Origin: an uncultured Eubacteriales bacterium
GTDB lineage: Bacteria > Bacillota > Clostridia > Christensenellales > Aristaeellaceae
Length of the DNA stretch: 64,000 nt
Direction: 5' to 3'
NCBI GenBank assembly: GCA_902790015.1
Contig: CADAQF010000003.1
Span: 124,001-188,000 of the forward strand
Below, one piece after another: positions 42,595-50,459 of the stretch. The notes beneath the pieces are model-generated. The model saw only the letters and a program-made list of their open reading frames with translations. It was not told the origin of the DNA and searched no databases. Position numbers and translations under genes: made by a program. Within the stretch, counting starts at the first letter, position 1. Each line of letters begins with the position of its first letter.

Positions 42595-44799
42595 ATGAAT
42601 GAATGGAAGTTTTCAGTAAACGGATATGATCCCGCCTGCACGGCCCTGGACGGGAACCGCTTTCTGTGCGCCAACGGCTACATGGGCCTGCGCGGCACCG
42701 TGGAGGAAGCGGATAAAGGGCAGTTTCCCGCTGTCACCCTGGCGGGGGTGTACGACCGTTTTGAGGACAAATGGCGGGAACCGGTCAACGCCCCGCACGG
42801 TTTGTCCATTCGCCTTTCCTTGGACGGGCAGCCGCTGGACGCGGGACGCGCGGCCCCTCTGAAGCATACCATGGAAATCGATTACCGCACCGGGACGATC
42901 AGCCGCGAAACGGATTTCGGCGCGGCCCTGGTGCGAAGCCGGCGCTTCGCTTCGATGGCCTTTTGCCATCTGCTGGCGGACAGGTATGAGGTCTTATTTT
43001 CCGCAGACGGGGAAATGGCCCTGTCCGTGGGGATTTCCACGGACGTGTGGGATATCAACGGCCCTCATCTGTTTGATTATTCATTTGAGCGGGGAGATAC
43101 GCTGTCAGTCAGCGCGGTGACCGGGGAAAAACGGATCCCTGTGGCCGTCGCGCAGCGCGCCGTGACGGATTTTGAAGGGGAGGTATCCTTTGTTCAGGAC
43201 GAAGGAGGCGTGTTCCGGGTGATCCGCCGGGCGGTCAGGGCGGGGGAAAGGCTGACGGTCTGTGTCTTTGCAGGGGTGTATACGGGACTTGACGGGGGCA
43301 GACCGCTGGAGAACGCGAGGCAGCTTTGCCAGAGCGCGGCCCAAATAGGCTATGAAGCGTGCCTTTACGCGCACAGGGCTGCCTGGGAAGCGATCTGGCA
43401 GCGCTCGGAAGTAAGCGTTTCCGGAAACGAAGAAGCCGCCCGGGCCCTTCATGCCAGCCAGTACCATCTGAACAGCATAGCGCCCCGGCATGCGGACAAT
43501 ATGTCCATTCCGGCCAGAGGGTTGTCCGGCCAGACCTATAAGGGCGCCGTTTTCTGGGATACGGAGATGTTCTTTTTCCCGATGTTCGTATACACCCAGC
43601 CCGAGGTGGCCCGCTCTCTTTTGCGCTACCGCATCGATACGCTGCCCGGCGCCCTGGAAAAAGCGGCGGAATACGGTTACCGCGGCGCGTTCTACGCCTG
43701 GGAAAGCCAGGAGGGCGGCAGGGAAGGCTGCACCAATTTCAACGTCGTGGACGTTTTCACCCATCGGCCCGTGCGGACCTATTTCAGGGATAAACAGATC
43801 CACATCAGCGGGGATATCGCCTACGCGCTTTACGCCTATTGGGAGATCACCGGCGACCGTTTCCTGCTGGAGGAAGGCGGGGCGCGCGTCATACTGGAGT
43901 GCGCCAGGTTTTACTTAAGCCGCGCCAGCTGCCGCCTGGACCGGGAGGAGATAGACTTTGCCGACGTGATCGGCCCGGACGAATACCACGAACGGGTGAC
44001 CAATAACGCCTACACCAACGGCATCATCCTGAACTGCATGGAAAACGCCCTGGCGCTGGAGGATATTTTTAAAGACCGGCCCGAATGGTTTACCCGGCTG
44101 ATCAAGGAAACGCATTTTGAAAAGGATTGGCTTTTGCTTTCTGAGGCAAAGAATAAAATACGCCGTCCGCGCAAACGGAACGGCGTGACAGAGCAGTTTG
44201 ACGGGTATTTTGACCTGGAGGATTGTTCTTTGGATACCGTGCGGGGAAGACTCAGGGACCCCAGGGAGTACTGGGGCGGCGATCACGGGGTGGCCGGCTG
44301 TACCCAGGTGATCAAGCAGGCGGATGTGATCGCGCTGGCGGCGCTTTTCCCTGATAGCTTTACCGACGGGGAGATTGCGGCCAATTGGGATTATTATGAG
44401 CCGCGTACGGAGCACGGCTCCAGCCTGTCAGCCTGCATGTACGCGCTGACCGCCTGCCGCACAGGGAAGCTGGACCAGGCATGGGAGCTTTTTATGCGAA
44501 CAGCCTCCATCGATATACTGGGCGGCGGCAAGGAGTGGGCGGGCGAAATATATATCGGCGGCACGCATCCAGCCTCCAACGGCGGGGCGTGGATGATAGC
44601 GGCGCTGGGCTTTGCGGGACTCAGCATGAAAAACGGGGAAATATCGCTGGACCCCCATCTGCCCAAACAGCTCAGCCGTCTGAGCTTCCCGCTCACCGCA
44701 AGGGGTACGCGGTGGATCGTCACCGTGACGCACGAGGGAGCATCGGTCAGGCAGGCGGACGAACGCTGCCGCGCTGGATCAGCGATACGGGAAGAATGA
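42595..44799 (+). CDS. Glycoside hydrolase family 65 protein (disaccharide phosphorylase type) B
   Basis: A 734-residue GH65 enzyme distinct from its neighbour. RFLCANGYMGLRGTVEEADKG opens the N-terminal domain; KGAVFWDTEMFFFPMFVY and IGPDEYHERVTNNAYTNGI (catalytic-acid Glu near residue 463) lie in the barrel, and QVIKQADVIAL near residue 570 is a phosphate-binding/phosphorylase landmark. No signal peptide. Its last 53 bases overlap the convergent LacI gene. Two different GH65s suggest two linkages or a two-step breakdown of an oligosaccharide. Confidence 0.9.
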   Translation: MNEWKFSVNGYDPACTALDGNRFLCANGYMGLRGTVEEADKGQFPAVTLAGVYDRFEDKWREPVNAPHGLSIRLSLDGQPLDAGRAAPLKHTMEIDYRTGTISRETDFGAALVRSRRFASMAFCHLLADRYEVLFSADGEMALSVGISTDVWDINGPHLFDYSFERGDTLSVSAVTGEKRIPVAVAQRAVTDFEGEVSFVQDEGGVFRVIRRAVRAGERLTVCVFAGVYTGLDGGRPLENARQLCQSAAQIGYEACLYAHRAAWEAIWQRSEVSVSGNEEAARALHASQYHLNSIAPRHADNMSIPARGLSGQTYKGAVFWDTEMFFFPMFVYTQPEVARSLLRYRIDTLPGALEKAAEYGYRGAFYAWESQEGGREGCTNFNVVDVFTHRPVRTYFRDKQIHISGDIAYALYAYWEITGDRFLLEEGGARVILECARFYLSRASCRLDREEIDFADVIGPDEYHERVTNNAYTNGIILNCMENALALEDIFKDRPEWFTRLIKETHFEKDWLLLSEAKNKIRRPRKRNGVTEQFDGYFDLEDCSLDTVRGRLRDPREYWGGDHGVAGCTQVIKQADVIALAALFPDSFTDGEIAANWDYYEPRTEHGSSLSACMYALTACRTGKLDQAWELFMRTASIDILGGGKEWAGEIYIGGTHPASNGGAWMIAALGFAGLSMKNGEISLDPHLPKQLSRLSFPLTARGTRWIVTVTHEGASVRQADERCRAGSAIREE

Positions 44800-45760
44800 C
44801 GTTCCTTTCAGCCACTTCCTCGCCGCGCAGCTGGGCCAGCACCATGTCGGTCGCCAGTATGCCCTTTTGTTCGGCGTCCTGGTGTACGGTGGTGAGACCG
44901 GGAATGGTCAATTGCGCCAGGTAATGATCGTCAAAGCCCACGATGGATTTATCGCGGGGGACGTTCACACCGCATTCGCTCAGGCCCGACATGATGCCCG
45001 CCGCCAGTATATCGGCGGAGGCGAAAACGCCGGTGATGTCACTTCTGCGGCTCAGCGTATGGCCCAGCCGCTTCCCTTCCTCCACGGAGATTTCCTGGGT
45101 GAATACCAGGGAGGGGTCGAAGGGGGCGCCGAATTCCTCCAGCGCCCGGCGGTATCCTCTGAAACGCTGATCGATGACCCCGCCCGGCCGGATGGAGGGC
45201 GAGGCGAAGGCGATGCGGCGGTGGCCGTTTTCCAGCAGATGACGGGCGGCGATATAGCCGCCCTTTTCATCCTCCAGCCCTATGCGGTAAACGTCCGGCT
45301 GGTCCACATAGCTGTCTATCAGCACAAAGGGAACGCCCAGCCCCCGTACCGTTTCAAAAAAAGCGTTCTGAAAAAGGCCCGTCAGTATCAGCCCTGAAAG
45401 CCGCCAGCTGTGGCTGAGGGCGGCCAGGGAATCGGCGTTTTCCACCGCGCGTATCATCAGATAATAGCCCTCTTCCCGGGTGCGCTTCTCTATGCCTTCC
45501 ACAAAGGTGCTCAGAAACGGGTCGCTCATGGTGCTGCCCATGTTTTGGGGCGTGATGTGGGTGATGACTCCGATGATGGAGGAATGATCATTGGCAAGCG
45601 ACCGGGCGGACATGCTGGGCACATAATGCTCCCGGTTGATGATATCCCATATTTTTTTCACCGTTTCGGGGGAGACGCGGCTTTTTCTGTTGTGCACCAC
45701 GTTGGAAACGGTGGTGATGCTGACGCCCGCTTCCGCGGCGATATCCTTCAGTGTGACCAT
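44747..45760 (-). CDS. LacI family transcriptional regulator of the GH65 regulon
   Basis: A 337-residue regulator. The helix-turn-helix occupies residues 1-25 (VTLKDIAAEAGVSITTVSNV), with hinge VPSMSARSLA near residue 50. The sensor domain shows HLLENGHRRIAFASPS and SIVGFDDHYLAQLTIPGLTTV. ATG 45760 is chosen because the domain begins there and GGAG lies upstream; the frame extends further. It probably binds the GTTTARCGYTAAAC sites at 36852, 46661 and 46806, repressing transport, GH65 and secreted glycosidase genes until an oligosaccharide appears. Confidence 0.92.
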   Translation of the reverse strand: MVTLKDIAAEAGVSITTVSNVVHNRKSRVSPETVKKIWDIINREHYVPSMSARSLANDHSSIIGVITHITPQNMGSTMSDPFLSTFVEGIEKRTREEGYYLMIRAVENADSLAALSHSWRLSGLILTGLFQNAFFETVRGLGVPFVLIDSYVDQPDVYRIGLEDEKGGYIAARHLLENGHRRIAFASPSIRPGGVIDQRFRGYRRALEEFGAPFDPSLVFTQEISVEEGKRLGHTLSRRSDITGVFASADILAAGIMSGLSECGVNVPRDKSIVGFDDHYLAQLTIPGLTTVHQDAEQKGILATDMVLAQLRGEEVAERNVILPVSLIQRGSVRPPA

Positions 45761-45864
45761 GCTTTTTTCTCCGGAAATGAAGTGATGGGGGACTTGAGGG
45801 GCCTTCGGGTTTATAGTACAAAGCCAGTTTACCGTTTTTTCTTCCCGAACGCAAGCGCCAGATG

Positions 45865-45895
45865 AAAAAAAGCGGAGGCCGCTCAGGCCCCCGCT
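45865..45895 (-). terminator. Terminator of the small secreted-protein gene
   Basis: A 10-bp stem AGCGGGGGCC/GGCCTCCGCT (45895-45886 and 45880-45871) with one G-T pair is followed on the minus strand by six or more T. Confidence 0.8.
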
Positions 45896-45910
45896 CATGC
45901 GCGTGTGGGA

Positions 45911-46633
45911 TTATTCGCCCAGCTCAGCCAGGAAATCCTTGATAGGCAGGTCGGCGGGCTTGCCGGTCTCGGGAAGGGTCATGCCCTCGGTGGGGTTGGC
46001 CGTCACGGGAGCCACCGCTTCGGAGAAGGAGATCTCATCAAGATAGATGATGCACTTGGCGAACGCGCGGAGATGGAAAGCGTTGGTCATGCCCGGGAAA
46101 CCGGAGGCTTCCAGGTCGATCACCAGATCCTGCCATTCGGTGGTGATCACGGGATGGCTGCCGTCCGCCAGCACCAGGTCGGAGAACCGGGCGGCGTAGA
46201 ACTTGCTGTCTTCGGGATGCCAGTCCATGATCATCTTCTTCTCTTCGCCGCCCTCTTCACCCTTGATGCGGATGTTCAGGTACTTGCAGTAGCTGATGCC
46301 GTCCAGGCGCCACATGTCGATGGCTTCGCCCCAGTTGGCCAGCCAGTCGCCGGCGGCGGCAAAGTATTCTTCTTCTGTGTCGTAGTCTTCCGGATCATAG
46401 GCCTTGGGCCGATAGTCCAGCTTGAGCACGCCGTCTTCATTCTTGGAGCGCAGGTTGGCCCAGTTGTCCCACCAGATGGGGGCGCCGTTGGGAGCCGTTT
46501 CGGGTTTGCTGGAGGCCCCGCGGTCATTGCCGTCAAAGTTGTCCCACAGGAAGACCTCGCCTTCCGCCAGAACGGGCACCGCGACAGCCAGCAGCATCAT
46601 GGCCGCCAGTACAATAGCCAGAACCTTTTTCAT
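45911..46633 (-). CDS. Small secreted protein, probable carbohydrate-binding beta-sandwich
   Basis: A 240-residue protein with a signal peptide (MKKVLAIVLAAMMLLAVAVP, then VLAEG). The mature part begins VFLWDNFDGNDRGASS and is aromatic-rich (WWDNWANLR, DWLANWGEAIDMWRLDG), with beta-strand patterning (WQDLVIDLEASGF, CIIYLDEISFSEA) typical of a jelly-roll binding module. I recognise no exact family. ATG 46633 has AGGAGG upstream. It is divergent from the beta-helix glycosidase gene and shares its operator motif, so a role in binding the same polysaccharide is inferred. Confidence 0.72.
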   Translation of the reverse strand: MKKVLAIVLAAMMLLAVAVPVLAEGEVFLWDNFDGNDRGASSKPETAPNGAPIWWDNWANLRSKNEDGVLKLDYRPKAYDPEDYDTEEEYFAAAGDWLANWGEAIDMWRLDGISYCKYLNIRIKGEEGGEEKKMIMDWHPEDSKFYAARFSDLVLADGSHPVITTEWQDLVIDLEASGFPGMTNAFHLRAFAKCIIYLDEISFSEAVAPVTANPTEGMTLPETGKPADLPIKDFLAELGE

Positions 46634-46660
46634 ACGTTTTTCCTCCTGTTGTTTCATTGG

Positions 46661-46722
46661 TAGGTTTAACGCTAAACCTATCTGTTGAAGTCATTATAAC
46701 ACTCCGATATGGAAGCTGTCAA
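46661..46722 (-). promoter_or_regulatory. Promoter and operator of the small secreted-protein gene
   Basis: On the minus strand TTGACA (46722-46717), an 18-base spacer and TATAAT (46698-46693). The operator GGTTTAACGCTAAACC, extended to 20 bases with flanking TA, is at 46661-46680, 12 bases downstream of the -10 box. Confidence 0.85.
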
Positions 46723-46764
46723 CCCAAAAAACACAAATTTGTTAAAATAATCGCCTTTTTTCTC

Positions 46765-46820
46765 TTGCCATTTCGGCCAAATGCGGTATAATGGAGCCAA
46801 CAGCCGGTTTAACGCTAAAC
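46765..46820 (+). promoter_or_regulatory. Promoter and operator of the beta-helix glycosidase gene
   Basis: TTGCCA (46765-46770), a 16-base spacer and TATAAT (46787-46792), then GGTTTAACGCTAAAC at 46806-46820. This is the third copy of the operator and again sits just downstream of the -10 box. Confidence 0.85.
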
Positions 46821-46848
46821 TTCCGCACATAAAAGGGAGGAAACGCCA

Positions 46849-48309
46849 ATGAAATCCAAAGCCGTTCTTGCCTGCCTGCTGGCGCTGTGTCTGCTGAGCG
46901 CGGGTGTCCCGTTCGCCCGGGCGCAGCAGCCCAAGACGCTGATCACGCTCTACGAAGGCCCAAAAACCATGACCTCTTCCGAAACGGCCAGGGTGACCGT
47001 GAACGGACGGGAGCTTTTTGTGTACGACGTGATGGTCAACCACGAGCATATCTGGAACGCGAACACGCTGCCCTCCTATACGCCCATGACGTATTTCGAC
47101 TTTGAGGGGGAGGCGCGCATCAGGGTCGAAATGCCGGGGCTTGAAAAGAAGGTGGAAAGCGCCGGGGTGCTGCCCGGCTCCTTTGGGATCACCCCGGCCG
47201 TACAGGACGGGGCCGTATCCTTCACCATCACGCAGCCGGGGCAATACACCGTGATCTTCAACGGCAGCGTCAACAAGGCTTTGCATATTTTTGCCAATCC
47301 GCTGGAAAAGGACATTCCTGACCCCGACGACCCGGATGTGTTCTATATCGGTCCCGGCGAATGGACGATGGACGCCATTGCCCTCAAGGACAATCAGACC
47401 TTGTATATTTCAGGCGGCGCGGTGCTGCACAGCATCGTTTCCGTGGCCGGCGCCCGCAACGTCCGCATCCTGGGGCGCGGCATCATCGACGGCAGCGATT
47501 ATCCGGCCTGGAACCAGCCCGGTTCCTATGCCCGGGTGCCCATTGACCTGAATCACGCCAAAGACGTGACCGTGGACGGCATCATTCTGGCCAACTCCAA
47601 CTGCTGGAACCTGAATTCCTTTTCCTCCTCCGGGGTGACCATCAACAATGTGAAGATCATCTCGGGCCGCCAGAACGGCGACGGCTTCACCTTCCAGTCC
47701 TGCACGGATCACACGGTGACCGACTGCTTCGCCCGCACCTGGGACGACAGCCTGGTCATCAAGAATTACGCGGGCTCCACCAAAGGCATCACCTTCCGCG
47801 GCATCCAGATATGGACAGACCTGGCCCAATCCATGGAAATAGGGTATGAGACGGACAAGGGCCTTACCCTTGATCCGGAGATCAGGGATGTGCTGTTTGA
47901 AAACATCACCGTGCTGTACAATTTCCATAAGCCGGTCATCAGCATCCACAACAGCGACGACGCCTATGTGCACGATATCGTATACCGCAACATCGTGGTG
48001 GAAAACGCCTTCATGCAGGGCGATAACGGCTTCAACAAGGAGCTTATCGAAATGACCCTGCAGAATTCTTCCTGGTCCACCGTCAGGGACGAGTTCGGCT
48101 CCATAGACAGCGTGCTGATAGACGGCCTGACCGTGATCAACACCCTGAACGGAAAAGTGCCCGCGTCCCGGCTTTCGGGCGTGGGCAAAGATAACCGCAT
48201 CACCAACGTGACGTTCAGGAACATCAGTATCCTGGGCCGGCCCATCACCAGCCTTAAGGAACTGAAGCTGTCCGTGGACGATTACTGCGACGGCATCACG
48301 ATCGAATAA
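46849..48309 (+). CDS. Secreted right-handed beta-helix glycoside hydrolase (clan GH-N, GH28/GH49-like)
   Basis: A 486-residue secreted protein with signal peptide (LACLLALCLLSAGVPFARA). Residues about 30-155 form a beta-sandwich. The parallel beta-helix follows: VRILGRGIIDGSDYPAW, NVKIISGRQNGDGFTFQSC and FARTWDDSLVIKNY. The acidic NGDG and DD residues correspond to catalytic aspartates of GH28/GH49, and GH49 enzymes (dextranases, isopullulanases) also have an N-terminal sandwich. With GH65 phosphorylases in the regulon, a glucan such as dextran or pullulan is an attractive substrate, but family placement needs a profile search. Confidence 0.72.
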   Translation: MKSKAVLACLLALCLLSAGVPFARAQQPKTLITLYEGPKTMTSSETARVTVNGRELFVYDVMVNHEHIWNANTLPSYTPMTYFDFEGEARIRVEMPGLEKKVESAGVLPGSFGITPAVQDGAVSFTITQPGQYTVIFNGSVNKALHIFANPLEKDIPDPDDPDVFYIGPGEWTMDAIALKDNQTLYISGGAVLHSIVSVAGARNVRILGRGIIDGSDYPAWNQPGSYARVPIDLNHAKDVTVDGIILANSNCWNLNSFSSSGVTINNVKIISGRQNGDGFTFQSCTDHTVTDCFARTWDDSLVIKNYAGSTKGITFRGIQIWTDLAQSMEIGYETDKGLTLDPEIRDVLFENITVLYNFHKPVISIHNSDDAYVHDIVYRNIVVENAFMQGDNGFNKELIEMTLQNSSWSTVRDEFGSIDSVLIDGLTVINTLNGKVPASRLSGVGKDNRITNVTFRNISILGRPITSLKELKLSVDDYCDGITIE

Positions 48310-48324
48310 TACGGGAGGATGCAT

Positions 48325-48930
48325 ATGAAAAGGACTTTTTGCCTGATGGCTGCGCTCGTGTGCGCGCTGACGCTGTTTTCCGTCCCGGCCCTTTGCGAAG
48401 AAGTGATCGAAACGGAGGATACAATTTTTACCATCGTGACCGCCCCTGAACAGACCGCCGCGCAGAGACCGCCCTGCTTTCCGGACCCGACGGCCGAATA
48501 CATACCGCTGCCCGATACCGAAAACATCGCGCAGGGGAAGCCCGTCCTGTCCGGCGCGCATACCGACGTATACGTTTCTTCCAACGTCAACGACGGGAAG
48601 ACCGACACCTATTGGGAAAGCAAGGGGTGGCCGGCGGAAATGACGATCGACCTTCAGGGCAGCTTCACGGTATCCACCGTGGCGGTCTGCCTGAACCCTT
48701 CCTCCATCTGGGAGCCCCGCATCCAGGAGATCGCCGTGCAGGTGAGCACGGACGGAGAAAACTTCGTGCAGGTGACGCCCCCTGAAAAATACCAGTTTGA
48801 CGCCGCTTTCGGCAACCGCATCCGCATAGATTTTTCCCCCGTGGAGGCGGCCTGGGTGAAGGTGATATTCACGTTGAATTCCTCCTCCCGCACCGGCGGC
48901 GCGCAGGCGGCGGAGATCTGCGTATACTGA
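48325..48930 (+). CDS. Secreted F5/8 type C (discoidin) domain protein
   Basis: A 201-residue secreted protein. Signal peptide residues 1-21 (FCLMAALVCALTLFSVPALC). Residues about 70-200 are a discoidin domain: NIAQGKPVLSGAHTDVY, NVNDGKTDTYWESKG and MTIDLQGSFTVSTVAVCL are typical. Such domains bind sugars or cell surfaces. GGGAGG precedes ATG 48325 by 6 bases; the ATG at 48319 is too close. It is 15 bases after the beta-helix enzyme gene and probably helps dock it to substrate. Confidence 0.85.
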   Translation: MKRTFCLMAALVCALTLFSVPALCEEVIETEDTIFTIVTAPEQTAAQRPPCFPDPTAEYIPLPDTENIAQGKPVLSGAHTDVYVSSNVNDGKTDTYWESKGWPAEMTIDLQGSFTVSTVAVCLNPSSIWEPRIQEIAVQVSTDGENFVQVTPPEKYQFDAAFGNRIRIDFSPVEAAWVKVIFTLNSSSRTGGAQAAEICVY

Positions 48931-48994
48931 CGGTCACTTCCTTTTAATCTCTACCTGATAATTTATTCATTCCGGTTTGTCCGAACACAGCGGC

Positions 48995-49041
48995 ATCGGG
49001 TCGGTCTTTTTTCGGCGGAAACGCCGGAGGGCCGACCCGAT
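48995..49041. terminator. Large inverted repeat between convergent genes
   Basis: Outer 10-bp perfect arms ATCGGGTCGG/CCGACCCGAT enclose CTTTTTT and an inner hairpin CGGCG-GAAA-CGCCG with a GNRA-type tetraloop. It lies in the 223-base gap between convergent genes, and probably serves as a terminator; no gene is seen in the gap. Confidence 0.5.
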
Positions 49042-49153
49042 CCGTTTGCTTCGGGGATCCGGACCCGCATTTTGCCCGGCAGCCGGGGTCCGACAGAAGG
49101 GGCTTGGTTTCAGACACTTTTCCGCGTCAGCTGCAAAAAGCAGCTCTTATTGC

Positions 49154-50290
49154 TCATTCGGCCGGCAAAACCGCGCTTTCTGTCACCGAAAAGAGGACCT
49201 GCTCATCGTCTGCCTTGCAGGTCTTGTCCATTTCATATAAGGTCCACATATGGACATATCCGTTTTCGATGATCAATGTCGCTGTTCCATCAAGGATATA
49301 GTCTCCGCGAACCACAAAGAATGTATTGTTCTCCATCTGTATCCGCTGGACTTCAACGTTCTTCCATTCTCCGGCAAAAAAATCCGCTGCTTCTTTCTCC
49401 GTAAAGTACTTCATGCTGAACAGAGGCCTCATGGTATCGGGGAGGCCGTTTTCACCGATGAGATCCTTGCACGAATACTGAATCTGACTGATGCCGTCCC
49501 GGGTGCTTACAAATTTAGTTTCCAGCGTGGTGTATTCCTGGCTGAGCTTTTGCTGTTTCCAGGCCGGAGGAACCTGAAAGGTGACTGCCCGCTTTTTTCC
49601 TGTATATATCGTTTTGTCTCCCGCTGAGGCACCCGTATTTGCCGCGTCAGACGCAAAAGCCGCTGCCGCCTTTCCTTCGCTTGGCAGATAAAAATGCCTG
49701 AAAATGCGCAGGGTATCATCGTGCGTATCGGCTGTCGCAGTGACCGCGACTACATAATCATCCTTCGCGATCATGATCTGTTTTTGACAAAACCCGTTAT
49801 CACGGGCTTCACAGTCAAAACCGTAAAACGTCTGACTGCCGATATCGACAGACATCGTTTGGACAGATGTGTTATATCCCCACATCTGTAAATACTGATT
49901 CTTCATGTTGCCCAGCAGCGAATCGACGATGGCCTTCATGCCGTAGGCTTTCGCCGTATCAGCAGCTCCAGGTGTTCTGGTAACGGAAATGGAAACATTA
50001 TCTCCATCGTCAGGGGATTCGGCAAACATCAGGATATAGGACTGATTTCGGGTAACCAGCTCCCATGTGTCCTCCGGCAATCCGTCCAGCGCTTTTTGAT
50101 TCCGTGTGATCAGTTCTGTAAGCGTGTCGTAATGCCATCCTTCCAAAGAGCATCCGAAGTCCAGATAGGTGTTTACGTAGTCACTGCCTGAATAGTCTCC
50201 GTTAGGCATTGCAGAATCAGCCATGCTGTTATGGATAACAGCCGTCAGCAGCAGCACCGCCAATAACCTTGCCAGGCATTTTTTGTTCAT
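49154..50290 (-). CDS. Hypothetical secreted protein
   Basis: A 378-residue protein with signal peptide (CLARLLAVLLLTAVIHNSMA, cleaved near residue 25). The mature protein appears to be two similar alpha/beta segments: SYILMFAESPDDGDNVSISVTRTPG with QKQIMIAKDDYVVAVTATAD in the first, and KRAVTFQVPPAWKQQKLSQEY with FFVVRGDYILDGTATLIIENG in the second. No family is recognised. Composition is less GC-rich than the neighbouring sugar operon. Start ATG 50290 has GAGGAATA upstream. Confidence 0.72.
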   Translation of the reverse strand: MNKKCLARLLAVLLLTAVIHNSMADSAMPNGDYSGSDYVNTYLDFGCSLEGWHYDTLTELITRNQKALDGLPEDTWELVTRNQSYILMFAESPDDGDNVSISVTRTPGAADTAKAYGMKAIVDSLLGNMKNQYLQMWGYNTSVQTMSVDIGSQTFYGFDCEARDNGFCQKQIMIAKDDYVVAVTATADTHDDTLRIFRHFYLPSEGKAAAAFASDAANTGASAGDKTIYTGKKRAVTFQVPPAWKQQKLSQEYTTLETKFVSTRDGISQIQYSCKDLIGENGLPDTMRPLFSMKYFTEKEAADFFAGEWKNVEVQRIQMENNTFFVVRGDYILDGTATLIIENGYVHMWTLYEMDKTCKADDEQVLFSVTESAVLPAE

Positions 50291-50396
50291 GATTATTCCT
50301 CCCTGATCGTCGTGGTTGATGTATTTATTGTATAAAACAGGCGCCCCGCTGTCCCGCGAGAAAATTCCTCATTTTCTTCGACTTTTGCATATGCCG

Positions 50397-50425
50397 TTGT
50401 TTTTTCGTGAATCGGCTTATATAAT
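50397..50425 (+). promoter_or_regulatory. Promoter of the STAND NTPase gene
   Basis: TTGTTT (50397-50402), a 17-base spacer and TATAAT (50420-50425). The gap 50291-50459 also holds the divergent promoter of the secreted unknown; no other features are seen. Confidence 0.65.
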
Positions 50426-50459
50426 ACTTTTATCCATTATTCGGCGAGGCGGTTCAAGC

